From the NCBI GenBank assembly GCA_030063045.1, contig JAQSEB010000058.1:1116001-1180000 (forward strand): DNA of 64,000 nucleotides. The letters are read 5' to 3'. The notes below the pieces were generated by a model. The model was not told where the DNA came from. It made no database searches and saw nothing but the letters and a program-made list of their open reading frames with translations. The stretch is from Pratylenchus scribneri (taxonomy: Eukaryota; Nematoda; Chromadorea; Rhabditida; Pratylenchidae). The position numbers and the translations under genes are program-made. Positions 37,701 to 52,900 of this stretch are shown piece by piece. Numbering within the stretch: the stretch's first letter is position 1; each line of letters begins with the position of its first letter.

Positions 37701-40700
37701 ACAATTTAGAAATTACAATTACAATTTAGAAATTACAATTACAATCGCAATTACAATTTAGAAATTACAATTTAGAAATTACAATTACAATTTAGAAATT
37801 ACAATTACAATTTAGAAATTACAATTACAATCGCAATTACAATTTAGAAATTACAATTACAATCGCAATTACAACTTAGAATTTACAATTACAATCGCAA
37901 TTACAATTTAGAAATTACAATTACAATTTAGAAATTACAATTACAATCGCAATTACAATTTAGAAATTACAATTACAATTTAGAAATTACAATTACAATC
38001 GCAATTACAATTTAGAAATTACAATTTAGAAATTACAATTACAATTTAGAAATTACAATTACAATTTAGAAATTACAATTACAATTTAGAAATTACAATT
38101 ACAATCGCAATTACAATTTAGAAATTACAATTACAATCGCAATTACAACTTAGAATTTACAATTACAATCGCAATTACAATTTAGAAATTACAATTACAA
38201 TCGCAATTACAACTTAGAATTTACAATTACAATCGCAATTACAATTTAGAAATTACAATTACAATTTAGAAATTACAATTACAATCGCAATTACAACTTA
38301 GAATTTACAATTACAATCGCAATTACAATTTAGAAATTACAATTACAATTTAGAAATTACAATTACAATTTAGAAATTACAATTACAATCGCAATTACAA
38401 TTTAGAAATTACAATTACAATCGCAATTACAACTTAGAATTTACAATTACAATCGCAATTACAATTTAGAAATTACAATTACAATCGCAATTACAACTTA
38501 GAATTTACAATTACAATCGCAATTACAATTTAGAAATTACAATTACAATTTAGAAATTACAATTACAATCGCAATTACAATTTAGAAATTACAATTACAA
38601 TCGCAATTACAACTTAGAATTTACAATTACAATCGCAATTACAATTTAGAAATTACAATTACAATCGCAATTACAACTTAGAATTTACAATTACAATCGC
38701 AATTACAATTTAGAAATTACAATTACAATTTAGAAATTACAATTACAATCGCAATTACAATTTAGAAATTACAATTACAATCGCAATTACAACTTAGAAT
38801 TTACAATTACAATCGCAATTACAATTTAGAAATTACAATTACAATCGCAATTACAACTTAGAATTTACAATTACAATCGCAATTACAATTTAGAAATTAC
38901 AATTACAATTTAGAAATTACAATTACAATCGCAATTACAACTTAGAATTTACAATTACAATCGCAATTACAATTTAGAAATTACAATTACAATTTAGAAA
39001 TTACAATTACAATCGCAATTACAACTTAGAATTTACAATTACAATCGCAATTACAACTTAGAATTTACAATTACAATCGCAATTACAATTTAGAAATTAC
39101 AATTACAATTCGCAATTACAACTTAGAAATTACAATTACAATCGCAATTACAATTTAGAAATTACAATTACAATCGCAATTACAACTTAGAATTTACAAT
39201 TACAATCGCAATTACAATTTAGAAATTACAATTACAATCGCAATTACAACTTAGAATTTACAATTACAATCGCAATTACAATTTAGAAATTACAATTACA
39301 ATTCGCAATTACAACTTAGAAATTACAATTACAATTTAGAAATTACAATTACAATCGCAATTACAATTTAGAAATTACAATTACAATTTAGAAATTACAA
39401 TTACAATCGCAATTACAATTTAGAAATTACAATTACAATTTAGAAATTACAATTACAATTTAGAAATTACAATTACAATCGCAATTACAATTTAGAAATT
39501 ACAATTACAATCGCAATTACAACTTAGAATTTACAATTACAATCGCAATTACAATTTAGAAATTACAATTACAATTTAGAAATTACAATTACAATCGCAA
39601 TTACAATTTAGAAATTACAATTACAATTTAGAAATTACAATTACAATCGCAATTACAATTTAGAAATTACAATTTAGAAATTACAATTACAATTTAGAAA
39701 TTACAATTACAATTTAGAAATTACAATTACAATTTAGAAATTACAATTACAATCGCAATTACAATTTAGAAATTACAATTACAATCGCAATTACAACTTA
39801 GAATTTACAATTACAATCGCAATTACAATTTAGAAATTACAATTACAATCGCAATTACAACTTAGAATTTACAATTACAATCGCAATTACAATTTAGAAA
39901 TTACAATTACAATTTAGAAATTACAATTACAATCGCAATTACAACTTAGAATTTACAATTACAATCGCAATTACAATTTAGAAATTACAATTACAATTTA
40001 GAAATTACAATTACAATTTAGAAATTACAATTACAATCGCAATTACAATTTAGAAATTACAATTACAATCGCAATTACAACTTAGAATTTACAATTACAA
40101 TCGCAATTACAATTTAGAAATTACAATTACAATCGCAATTACAACTTAGAATTTACAATTACAATCGCAATTACAATTTAGAAATTACAATTACAATTTA
40201 GAAATTACAATTACAATCGCAATTACAATTTAGAAATTACAATTACAATCGCAATTACAACTTAGAATTTACAATTACAATCGCAATTACAATTTAGAAA
40301 TTACAATTACAATCGCAATTACAACTTAGAATTTACAATTACAATCGCAATTACAATTTAGAAATTACAATTACAATTTAGAAATTACAATTACAATCGC
40401 AATTACAATTTAGAAATTACAATTACAATCGCAATTACAACTTAGAATTTACAATTACAATCGCAATTACAATTTAGAAATTACAATTACAATCGCAATT
40501 ACAATTTAGAAATTACAATTACAATCGCAATTACAACTTAGAATTTACAATTACAATCGCAATTACAATTTAGAAATTACAATTACAATCGCAATTACAA
40601 CTTAGAATTTACAATTACAATCGCAATTACAATTTAGAAATTACAATTACAATTTAGAAATTACAATTACAATCGCAATTACAATTTAGAAATTACAATT

Positions 40701-42258
40701 ACAATCGCAATTACAACTTAGAATTTACAATTACAATCGCAATTACAATTTAGAAATTACAATTACAATCGCAATTACAACTTAGAATTTACAATTACAA
40801 TCGCAATTACAATTTAGAAATTACAATTACAATTTAGAAATTACAATTACAATCGCAATTACAACTTAGAATTTACAATTACAATCGCAATTACAATTTA
40901 GAAATTACAATTACAATTTAGAAATTACAATTACAATCGCAATTACAACTTAGAATTTACAATTACAATCGCAATTACAACTTAGAATTTACAATTACAA
41001 TCGCAATTACAATTTAGAAATTACAATTACAATTCGCAATTACAACTTAGAAATTACAATTACAATCGCAATTACAATTTAGAAATTACAATTACAATCG
41101 CAATTACAACTTAGAATTTACAATTACAATCGCAATTACAATTTAGAAATTACAATTACAATCGCAATTACAACTTAGAATTTACAATTACAATCGCAAT
41201 TACAATTTAGAAATTACAATTACAATTCGCAATTACAACTTAGAAATTACAATTACAATCGCAATTACAATTTAGAAATTACAATTACAATCGCAATTAC
41301 AACTTAGAATTTACAATTACAATCGCAATTACAAATTAGAATTTACAATTACAATCGCAATTACAATCCACAGACTAAAAATTACAATTCTGGAATGAAA
41401 ATTGGGGAAGGAAGGGACTACTTTTTTATTTCCTTAGAATTCTTGTGCTAATTTATTTTAATTGCAACATTATTGATGATTTCCTCTTTTTAGCGTCCAC
41501 CACCAACCTCGGCACAAGTTATCCGTCGACGAAAGCGAAAACTTCAGCAGCAAACAGAAAATGAAGAAGAACAACAATTGGAGGAAATTGACGAGGAAGA
41601 TGAAGAAGAAGATGAGGAAGAGATGGAAGATTATGATGAACAAGAGGAGGAGGCCATCGTCGAAGGGGATGAGGAGGAAGAGGCCGATGACCGTGCATGG
41701 TGTTATTGCAAACAGGCGAGTTGTTCCCCGGAAAAGAGTCCATCACCAGAATCCAAACAGCAGATGAACCCGAACCAGAAACGATTTATTCTTTTTACTC
41801 CCACAAAATCCCTCTCTCCCATTCATTTTCACTGATCTCCACCACATTCAAATTGTTTTTTCCCAATATATTTCACACTTATAATTTACTGTCCATTTCA
41901 CATTTAATGTATTTTTTGATTAATAACAAAACAAATTTTGACTGATTTTACACATTTTTCATTTTTGTTTTGTTCAGGGATCCGCCGGCAACATGGTGGC
42001 CTGCGATAATAGTGAATGTCCCTACGTTTGGTTCCACTATGAGTGTGTGGGAATTCAGCAGGTTCCTAGGGGATTTTGCATTTTTATGCAATCCCATTTA
42101 CAATTTTAGGCCCCCAAAGGCCGATGGTTTTGTCCAACGTGCAGGTTAAAAAGAGAAATATATTCTCCAAAAATATATTTTGGCAATTTTTAAGCATGAA
42201 AATGAATGCAATTGCCCAACAACAACGATCGCGATCGACTTCAATCGATCACAAATGA
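34775..42258 (+). CDS. ING3: Inhibitor of growth family member 3 (PHD-finger chromatin reader)
   Basis: Fourteen exons: 34775-34802, 34849-34920, 35041-35141, 35194-35356, 35656-35860, 36058-36151, 36201-36299, 36447-36516, 36573-36858, 36907-36967, 41494-41715, 41978-42061, 42110-42144 and 42195-42258; 527 residues, all phases consistent. The N-terminal ING helical domain is recognisable ([34 protein letters not shown]). The C-terminal PHD has the full Cys4-His-Cys3 set: [28 protein letters not shown] and [14 protein letters not shown]3 reads H3K4me3 as a subunit of NuA4/TIP60 acetyltransferase. The middle is Ser-rich, with a long acidic run (exon 11) before the PHD. Intron 10 is 4.5 kb of satellite; intron 11 has a GC donor. 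Starts 212 bp after NDUFB8. Confidence 0.93.
37020..41385 (+). repeat. 4.4-kb satellite array with higher-order structure (family 1)
   Basis: Built from 20-bp (TTTAGAAATTACAATTACAA) and 32-bp units, the latter adding TCGCAATTACAA; a second 32-bp type begins CTTAGAATTTACAATT. Parts show a perfect 180-bp higher-order period (one 20-mer plus five 32-mers), e.g. 38521-38880 and 40081-40440. It fills ING3 intron 10 and has no coding content. Confidence 0.97.
41716..41977 (+). other. GC-AG intron inside the ING3 PHD finger
   Basis: The exon ends TGCAAACAG and the intron starts GCGAGT and ends TTGTTCAG. The nearby GT (GTTGTT) would break the frame, while the GC donor gives a PHD spacing identical to other ING proteins (C-x-C-x9-C). 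Confidence 0.75.
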
Positions 42259-42368
42259 TGGAAACACAATTAATTTTAATTTGTAAAGGATTTAAGCTTG
42301 TTTTTTTATTCTTGTGTTTTTTCATTTTAATAAATAAATAAAAGTTAAAATTGTGATATTTTATTTGT

Positions 42369-44395
42369 TTATTCCTCTTCTTCCTTCACGGTGAATTGCC
42401 TTTGAAATCTTCTCTCCAAAAGCCCCTTGAATTTTGTTGCCTTCATGCGTAAGCCATTTTCCGGGGGTAGAACATCTAAAATAAATGAAAGATAAATAAA
42501 TAATTTCGTTGAAAATTGGTATTTTTGGACTAAAATTTTCATTGAAAAAGACCACATTTTTCTCCATGAAGCATTAACCCAAATTACAAACTTAATAAAT
42601 TTCGCCTGTTTAATTAAATTTGAATTAATTCCGCATGTTAAGTAAATTTGGAATAAAGCCTTAAACCCTCAATTTTGCCAACTTTTAATCCAAATTTTTA
42701 CTAAAGATTAATAATTTGTACCTTCAATATTGGCAAACATCATTGAAAGTGTGGTAATGAGGAAATTGTTGCTGGCCAAAACATCTTGGAAGAAATCGTC
42801 CGGGACCATTTTCATTTGATAATGCAAAGCCATTAGGAAATCATTGAAAAATTGTGGCTGACTTTTCAGGGCTGAAGTGCAACTGCAAACCAAATGAATA
42901 ATTCGCTTCCATTGGTCAAAGCCTTCGTACACCTGGGAAATAAATTAATTTTAATTTATGGAAAATAATTTTTTAAATTAATTTAATTTAAACCTGTCCA
43001 ATTAAAAAGACAATAAATGCATATTGGAATTCGGCCAACAGCTCCCGATGTTCATTGTCCAATGTTTTAAGTAATTTTGTGAGCCTCTCCGAACTGTCAA
43101 TTCCAGCTTTTTTGACATTTGTGTCGCCGAGCTTAAAAAATAAATATTTAATTTAATTTAAATAAATAATTTTTACGGTAATTTGTGGAATTTGGGCAAA
43201 TCGAATTTTGGAATCCACGCCTTTTTCGTTCATCACGGGAAGGCCACTTTCATCCATGAATCGAATTCGGCCGCAGCGATTTTCTCTGTCCACGACTGAA
43301 AGTCCTCGGGGATCACCCTAAATTAATTTAAAAAATGGATTATTCGAAAGTTTATTGTTGGGATATTTTTTATTTAATTGATAAAATAATTGATTAAAAA
43401 TTTAATTGACTGACCTAAATATTAAGACCGAAATCAACAAAAAAAATCAAGAAGATTTTGGCTTATTTTGGTTAATTTTTTGGGCATATTTTTTGTATTT
43501 TCAATAAAAATTAATTTGAAATTAAATTTGTTGCCCAAATTAAGATATAAATTAAATTCAACTGACCAATTTCTGTTCAAGTTCAGCCTCCTGCGTTGTC
43601 AATTCCACCTGGGATGAGATTCGTCCAAGTGGATTTGTGGGTGAAAGTCGCATCAGCGTTTTAGGCGTCACGAACGATGACAATGACGCCCACATTTGAA
43701 AATCTTTAAATTATTTATTTAAATAATTTTAATTCAATTTGTTCTACCTTGATATGGATAAGGTCCCAAATTTCCATCAATATTTTTTAGGTTTTCGCGC
43801 AATCTGTCCAACTAAATTTAAAAATTTTTAATATAAATAATATTTTTTAAAACTCAAAATTTTTAAAAACCTAATTTCTTTAAAAAACCAAAATTTCTAA
43901 AAATTTTCTTAAAATTCTTAATTTTTGCTTACTTCAATTTCATTGGAAGTACACTGGAACAAATCTTCCTCCGCCCTATTCCATCGCCGGAGAACAATTT
44001 CTTTTGGTTGAAAATTGTGGAAAAATGCAATCCTTGGTGCACCAGGGACACTTTAAATTGGGTAAAAATTGAGGTAAAAATATTTGCAAAAAAATACCTG
44101 ACATAGAAGAAATGAATTCCCGGTGGAATCATCTTCAATTTAAAGTGTGAATTTCAATTTATAAAATTTTAAAAACCTTAATTCCAAGGAATTTTGGTCC
44201 AACATTCCACGAACGACAATCCACGCCAAATTCACAGCCTTCCGGAAAATCCTTTAAAACCTTAAATTTTTGAATTAATGATATATTTATTAATATTTTA
44301 CTAACCAAAACGCCGCCATTTTCGAATAATTCCATGGCCAATTGCTGGGACATTTCGCCGCCTCCATTTTGAATCATTCTTCGGAGTTCTTCCAT
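42369..44395 (-). CDS. AAR2: AAR2 splicing factor (U5 snRNP assembly)
   Basis: Ten exons (44395-44306, 44260-44177, 44132-44098, 44050-43933, 43811-43748, 43703-43567, 43317-43177, 43131-42994, 42932-42722 and 42475-42369) give 374 residues, close to human AAR2 at 384. Markers: ELFENGGVLVLKDFPEGCEF, GVDCRSWNVGPKFLGIKMIP, PPGIHFFYVS, LGPYPY, and the late block EFQYAFIVFLIGQVYEGFDQ with WKRIIHLVC and VPDDFFQDVL. AAR2 holds Prp8 in the cytoplasmic U5 precursor and is exchanged for Brr2 in the nucleus. Its 3' end faces ING3 at 110 bp. SUCLA2 lies 197 bp upstream on the same strand. Confidence 0.93.
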
Positions 44396-44592
44396 TTTTC
44401 TTAAATAATTTAATTTTAAAAAATGAATTAACATTGATAAAAAATAATTAATTATGGAATTTGAACATCCGGAAATATTTATAATTAATTTATAAATCAT
44501 AATTAAATAAATAATTATTATTTAATAAAAACAAATTCAAATATCAAAAAATTAACAAAAAATTCAAAAATAATAAAGAAATATTCCTATAT

Positions 44593-47552
<2,960 letters not shown>

Positions 47553-47958
47553 TTTTAATTAATTAGAAAGTTCGAAATTAAAATTAGAGCCTGAAATTTT
47601 CAAATTCACTGAACTGAATGAACTAAGAAAAAATAATTTTCTTTGTTTTTCTTATAAAATTAGAATTAGACGCCCCTGCCCTCGCCCTGCCTGCCCTTTC
47701 AAAATGACAAAATATCCAAATTTAAGATGACAAAATATCCAATTAAAAATTTTTTTATTTTTTCATTTTTTCTCGCAGGCCGCAGGCATCAGCGATCGGC
47801 CTCGCCTCGCGTGCTTGCGTAATGCGTCTAGGTTTTTTCTGAAATTGGATTTGGATCGCGATCTATTTCAGTTGATTAGAACTGATCATTTACTTCATTT
47901 TCATTAAATTTAATGATCCAAGATTAATGCAAACAATTTTCAGATTATTGAATTGACA
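47553..47958. promoter_or_regulatory. Divergent intergenic region, SUCLA2 / F-box gene
   Basis: About 400 bp between divergent starts, with a GC-rich patch around 47670-47830. Presumed to hold both promoters. Confidence 0.4.
47935..47943 (+). promoter_or_regulatory. Putative spliced-leader acceptor before the F-box gene
   Basis: An acceptor-like AATTTTCAG ends 15 bases before the ATG at 47959 with no recognisable upstream exon. Confidence 0.4.
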
Positions 47959-49345
47959 ATGCCACTGATGGAGCCAATTATAACCGGTTTATCTTATTGC
48001 ATTACCAAATTGGGTACTAATAATCTGAACAATGATGATGGGGTTGGCGGCACCACTGATAATACTACAAATGAAGAATTGGATGGAGATGTAGAGGTTT
48101 ACAAATTTTGAGTTTAAATAAATGTTAAAAATCTTCAGGAAAAACTCACTCATGCACGTTTTTCAACGGAAATTTGGCTTCGAATTTTTAACAAACTTGA
48201 TAGAAATGAAATTGACAATTGCGAACATGTCTGCGTGAATTGGCGTCAAATAATTCTGAGCAACAAAAAGCTGTTACCGCCCAGAGAGATTGATTACATT
48301 ATAATTTCTTCGAAGCGGATTTATTCAATCATTATTGCCAGCAACAACATTATCAAGACATATCGATTCGTCAAGTATTACGATGCAAAGTAAGATAAGA
48401 ATTATGAATAATGGGCAGATTTTTAGGTTAATATAAATGATTTTTTAGTTTTTATTGCATTTTTCTAATGTACTTTTCTCATTAAAACATACAAAATATA
48501 AGCCAAAAACTCTAAAGACCCGCTCCCTAGTTAATTCAAATCAATAATCAAATATATTCAGGAATATCAATGGATCAGTGAATGACAAATCGAATATGCT
48601 TGTTCAGACACATCGTCGAAGGCGAGCACCACCAAAAAAGGAAGCAGAGAAGCCACCATTCCAATTTTACCTTGATGAGTTAACCGATTTGCATATTCAT
48701 GTAGCGGCACCTGCGAAGTAATTTATTTTCTTATCACTATAGTGCTCTTCGGGTCAGGTTTTCTAATTTCAGTAGAATGTATAAAAGGACAACCAAGCCC
48801 GAAGACCTAAATTTTGGAAAAGTGGAAGTCCCCTTTTGGTCAAAATTTAATAAAATTAGTAAAATCTTATTTATTAACTCTATCAAGACTAAATCTTTCC
48901 CAGCTCTAATCTAAGCCCCCGACCCGGAGAGCACTAGTCTGGGTCTGTCCAAATTATCATCCATTTTTAATATTCATCAATTTTGCAGGACCAGACTCAA
49001 ATTGGGTTCACCGCCACAGATGTTCTTCCAAAAGTTGAATGATTTGCTTCGAAACCATAGCATCGTGCAATATTTGGTCTTTCGGGTAATTTTCTTTTTA
49101 TTATTTTTTAAAAAAGAATAAATTTGCAGAATTTGACATTGACCAATTCATTCATTACCAAATTTATGCTTCATATTCGTCCAATCAATGCAATTGGAAC
49201 TTGCAAATTCATCAGTGTCCGACGGGACAAAATACTGCCAAAAGCCCTTTCCACCTTATTGATTTTGCTGAACGACGGAAAGAATGAAAATGTCGACGAT
49301 TTACTGCCACCCGGGGAATCCCGAATGATCACATTCAGCTTTTAA
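47959..49345 (+). CDS. F-box domain protein
   Basis: Five exons (47959-48096, 48139-48389, 48562-48717, 48989-49085 and 49130-49345) give 285 residues in phase. An F-box is visible at about residues 55-95 (STEIWLRIFNKLDRNEIDNC, then VCVNWRQIIL), the Skp1-binding module of SCF ubiquitin ligases. A basic patch (THRRRRAPPKKE) follows, and the rest matches no repeat domain I know. The substrate is unknown. Many nematodes have large, fast-evolving F-box families, and this is likely such a member. Confidence 0.75.
48741..48935. repeat. Short foldback element in F-box intron 3
   Basis: AGTGCTCTTCGGGTCAGG at the left and CCCGACCCGGAGAGCACT at the right are near-perfect inverse ends about 195 bp apart. 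A MITE-like element. Confidence 0.65.
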
Positions 49346-49984
49346 TTGGCTGGCTGAATGATTGGAACAAAATGAAGGAAGATGAGAATATAAATCACTT
49401 AATTGGCATTCAAAATATCCCTTTAAATTTTTTAATTTTGTCAACCATAAAAGTCAAAACCAAAGACGGGATCTCTCTCCCCCTTCCATTCCAGCACAAA
49501 ATTGTTGTTTATTTAATGCAATGTCAGAATAAATTTATAGTTTTACAATGTTTATTAATGATAAAAGAATGCTCAAATTTGGAAATCGTTCGGGATTGTG
49601 CCCAAAAAAAAAATGATATTTTCGGGCTCACAATTTAAATCTGGGGCATCATTTCAATCATATACGCTGCTATTATTGGGTAGGATATTGCCGAATTTTA
49701 TGAAAAAATTACTAAGGAGTGACGAACTAATTTTGGAAAAATTTTCCCGACTGCAGAATTCTTAAGCATTATCGTGAATATCTCACAGATGGAAAATTAG
49801 TCTGAGGACAGTAATATTTTTTCACTAGTTAGCCAAATTAAATCATCCCATCCAATCCACAATAATTGATTAGTACACAAATTTTCAATTAAAATTACAC
49901 AATATTTTATGCTTTAATTAATATATAAAATTATAAAAAAATGAAGTTAAATTTATTTATTATTCCTCCTCTTCTTTCATTCAT
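49346..49984. other. Intergenic, convergent F-box / RhoGEF
   Basis: No supported gene. AT-rich with short chance frames. Confidence 0.5.
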
Positions 49985-52900
49985 TCATTCAGGACGTGAA
50001 AAATAAGCTCTGGGATTGCTGAGCCTCCGGAATCGGCTCAAAATTTGCGGTGATTCTTGTTGGGAAGTTGATGAGTGTGGGGATGAAGAAGCAATGCTGC
50101 TGGAAAATGGAGCGGCGGCCAGTGAGGCTCGTTTTCCTCCTTGCTGCTGCGTTTGGTGAATTGTTCGAAACTCCGATGCTGACTGAATTCAATTAATTAG
50201 AGCCAAAAATATCGAATATTTTCACCTGCATTATCCTCAGCCGTTCCCGGTAATTCTGCGCCCGAACATGGTCATTCATCACTTGTTGGACATAGGAAGA
50301 TGGGAACCAGCCGCCCTTTTTGTCCCTCAATCGTTCACCATAGAACCAGCCGTCGGACATTTTACGCAAAATATTCACCAAATCCCCTGGGCATAGGCTG
50401 AGCTCATCTTCCTGCGAGGCTTCATAGCTGTGAACGGCCAGTGCCTGGGGACAATCCCATTCTGCGTAGATTTTCTCATCCGGATTGGCGCACTGAAATA
50501 AAAAGAAAGGAAAGGTTTAATTATTGAGAAATAATTTATTTGGTGGAAATCCACTGAAATTGCCCGAAAAGTTAATAATGGTTCAGAGGTTTTCTAGAGC
50601 CTTAAAAACTTAAACCAATTAAAGAGAATTCAATGAACCGTAGTGGTAATGATTCGATTTGGTTTAATCAATTTTAAATTAGTTTTGAACCCAAAATTGA
50701 AAACCGGTTTAAAGTCAAAGATGGAAACCGGTTCAAACGGTTTAAATACCAATAATTTTTGAAGTTTGATCAAATCATTGAATTATATACGCGTGAATTG
50801 ACCAGATTTATCGGTTGGATATATATGTAGAGGGTCTAAGATAATTTTCTGAACTGGTTTTATAACTTTTTGCATTTTCAATACATATTTTTACCAAATT
50901 AAATAAAAAAAACTTACGGATGGCGGCCGAAAAGCAGAAAGCCAACGCTCCCGGTCCGATTCACTTTCAGCGGTGAGTAACAATTCTGCCTGGCGACCTC
51001 GAGCATTTTGAAGGAGTATACAGGAGAGAAGGTGTGGTGAGCGACCGCCCAAAGCGGATTGAATTCCTGCAATCATAAAAGGTGGGAATGAATGGGAAAA
51101 ATGTGTAAATTTTTACCTGGTGGAACACGCAAATTGCTTGGCTCCATCGGCTCCAGCACAACAAATCGCCGGAATGCATAGTCTTTGCACACGAATTGCC
51201 CATTCATTCGTCGTTTTGCCACCAGGACCAAATCGTTGAAGAGGAAAAAGGCCAATGGACGGGCTTTCAGTCCTCTGCCCGGCCCCAATTTTGGTTTGAT
51301 CGTTTTCTCGGCCAGCTGGATCAATTGGCCACTTTTGACTACATATCGCCCATTGGACACCAGTGCAATGCGTTTCAGTTCAGCACATTTGTAGACTAGG
51401 CGAGATTCGATGTCCAACAGCTGTTCGGTTCGTTCCATTCGCCTGGCGCCCTCATTGCAATTTCGAACGACTTGATTGGCCTAGAAATGAGAAAAAATTA
51501 TTAAAAATTTTATTTTGTGTTAGAATTACTGTATTTTGGTCAGAGAATTACTGTATAAGTAGAATGTATAAAAATCAAACGGGAAAAAAATTATTAATTT
51601 ACCATGGGTTCGAATACTAGGACCCAATTTTTGGTCTTAAAAGTGGGAAAATGGCCAGAAAAAAAATCATGCCACTAAGAGGATTCGAACCCGAGAACTA
51701 AATTTTTGGTAAAAGTGAATGCTCTCCCATTTGGGATTTTGGTCAAAAAAAAATTTTTATATCATTTATATAAACCTAGCCAATCTAAACTTGACCTTAT
51801 CTAAAAATTGAATGTAAATTCGCCGACTTACCAGTGTCAATGCCCTTGTGGCCACCGAATGTTGGCGTTGATCGGGTTGAAGCCAAATGAGGATGGCCTC
51901 AATGAGGAGGGGATAGCGAGTGATCCGTTGCATTGGGAGCATCAGGAAAGAACGCATGTCCAGGCCCTGGCATTGTCGATCCGCCTCCAACCGTTGAACG
52001 CACGCAATGAATGCGGGACTATCCGTTCTGTGAATATTTGGGATTTTAATAATAATAATAATAAGGCAAATTTGGATATGGATTTTATTTTTATTTGCCG
52101 AAAAAGATAATTATTCATAATGGTTTAAGGCTTTAAGGATTTATCCCTATCCCTATATTCACAAACCATATACCAAAAACCAAATTGGATAGAGCTCGTC
52201 TCAAAACGCATTGAATGGTATATAATTTGTCATGGTTGGTCAACAATTAAAGGGTATTAAAAGGTATAAACAGATTTTGGTTTAATGGTTCAAAACTGTT
52301 GTAGAATTGATTAAATCTAAGCCAAAATATTATCAAATTCAAATTCGAATGATATAAATATTAAATATTCCCTGTTTGAAAAAGGCCCATGGATTTAAAA
52401 CTGACTTCAATTTCCTCAATGTTCTGTCCTGATAGACTTGATTGGAACAATAGTTGACGTAGGGCTCAAAATGCGATTCAAAATGGGTGCAGAGAATGTC
52501 ACAAATGTCGGTAAGGACGAGGCCAGCTTGCTTCATTCTCTGTTCCAATTCGCTGAGTAGCCGTTCACTGCAATCACGGATGGCCAAAATGTTGCTGAAA
52601 AGACAAGAGGGAATAATTATAATTTATAAATTTGTCAAAAAATAAATTTCTGAAAATTTTTGACCTAAAGGAGCGACCCTAAAATTTTCAAAAATCTAGA
52701 TCATGGGTTCGAATCCGCTCAAGGGAAGTTATTTTTTTCGAGCTTAGCTACCATTTCTAACTTTTTATATATTCTACAGAACATTTTTAGATGAAACACA
52801 GAAATTCTTACAAAAAAATGACCATTTTTAATTTACCTGAAAAGTTGTTTCTTGTCGGCATAGGAAATTGCAGCGAATTTTTGCGATTTGTTGGAGTCCG

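Noticed and set aside
37020..41385. CRISPR-like array
   Set aside because: Contiguous tandem satellite without unique spacers, inside a spliced eukaryotic gene.
41561..41767. Lys/Arg-rich frame in ING3 exon 11
   Set aside because: The phase-correct frame is the acidic one leading into the PHD finger; this is its shifted shadow.
43929..44138. Minus frame containing KMIPPGIHFFYVRYFFANIF
   Set aside because: Correct up to FYV only. The rest reads through an AAR2 intron and then the wrong frame of the next exon.
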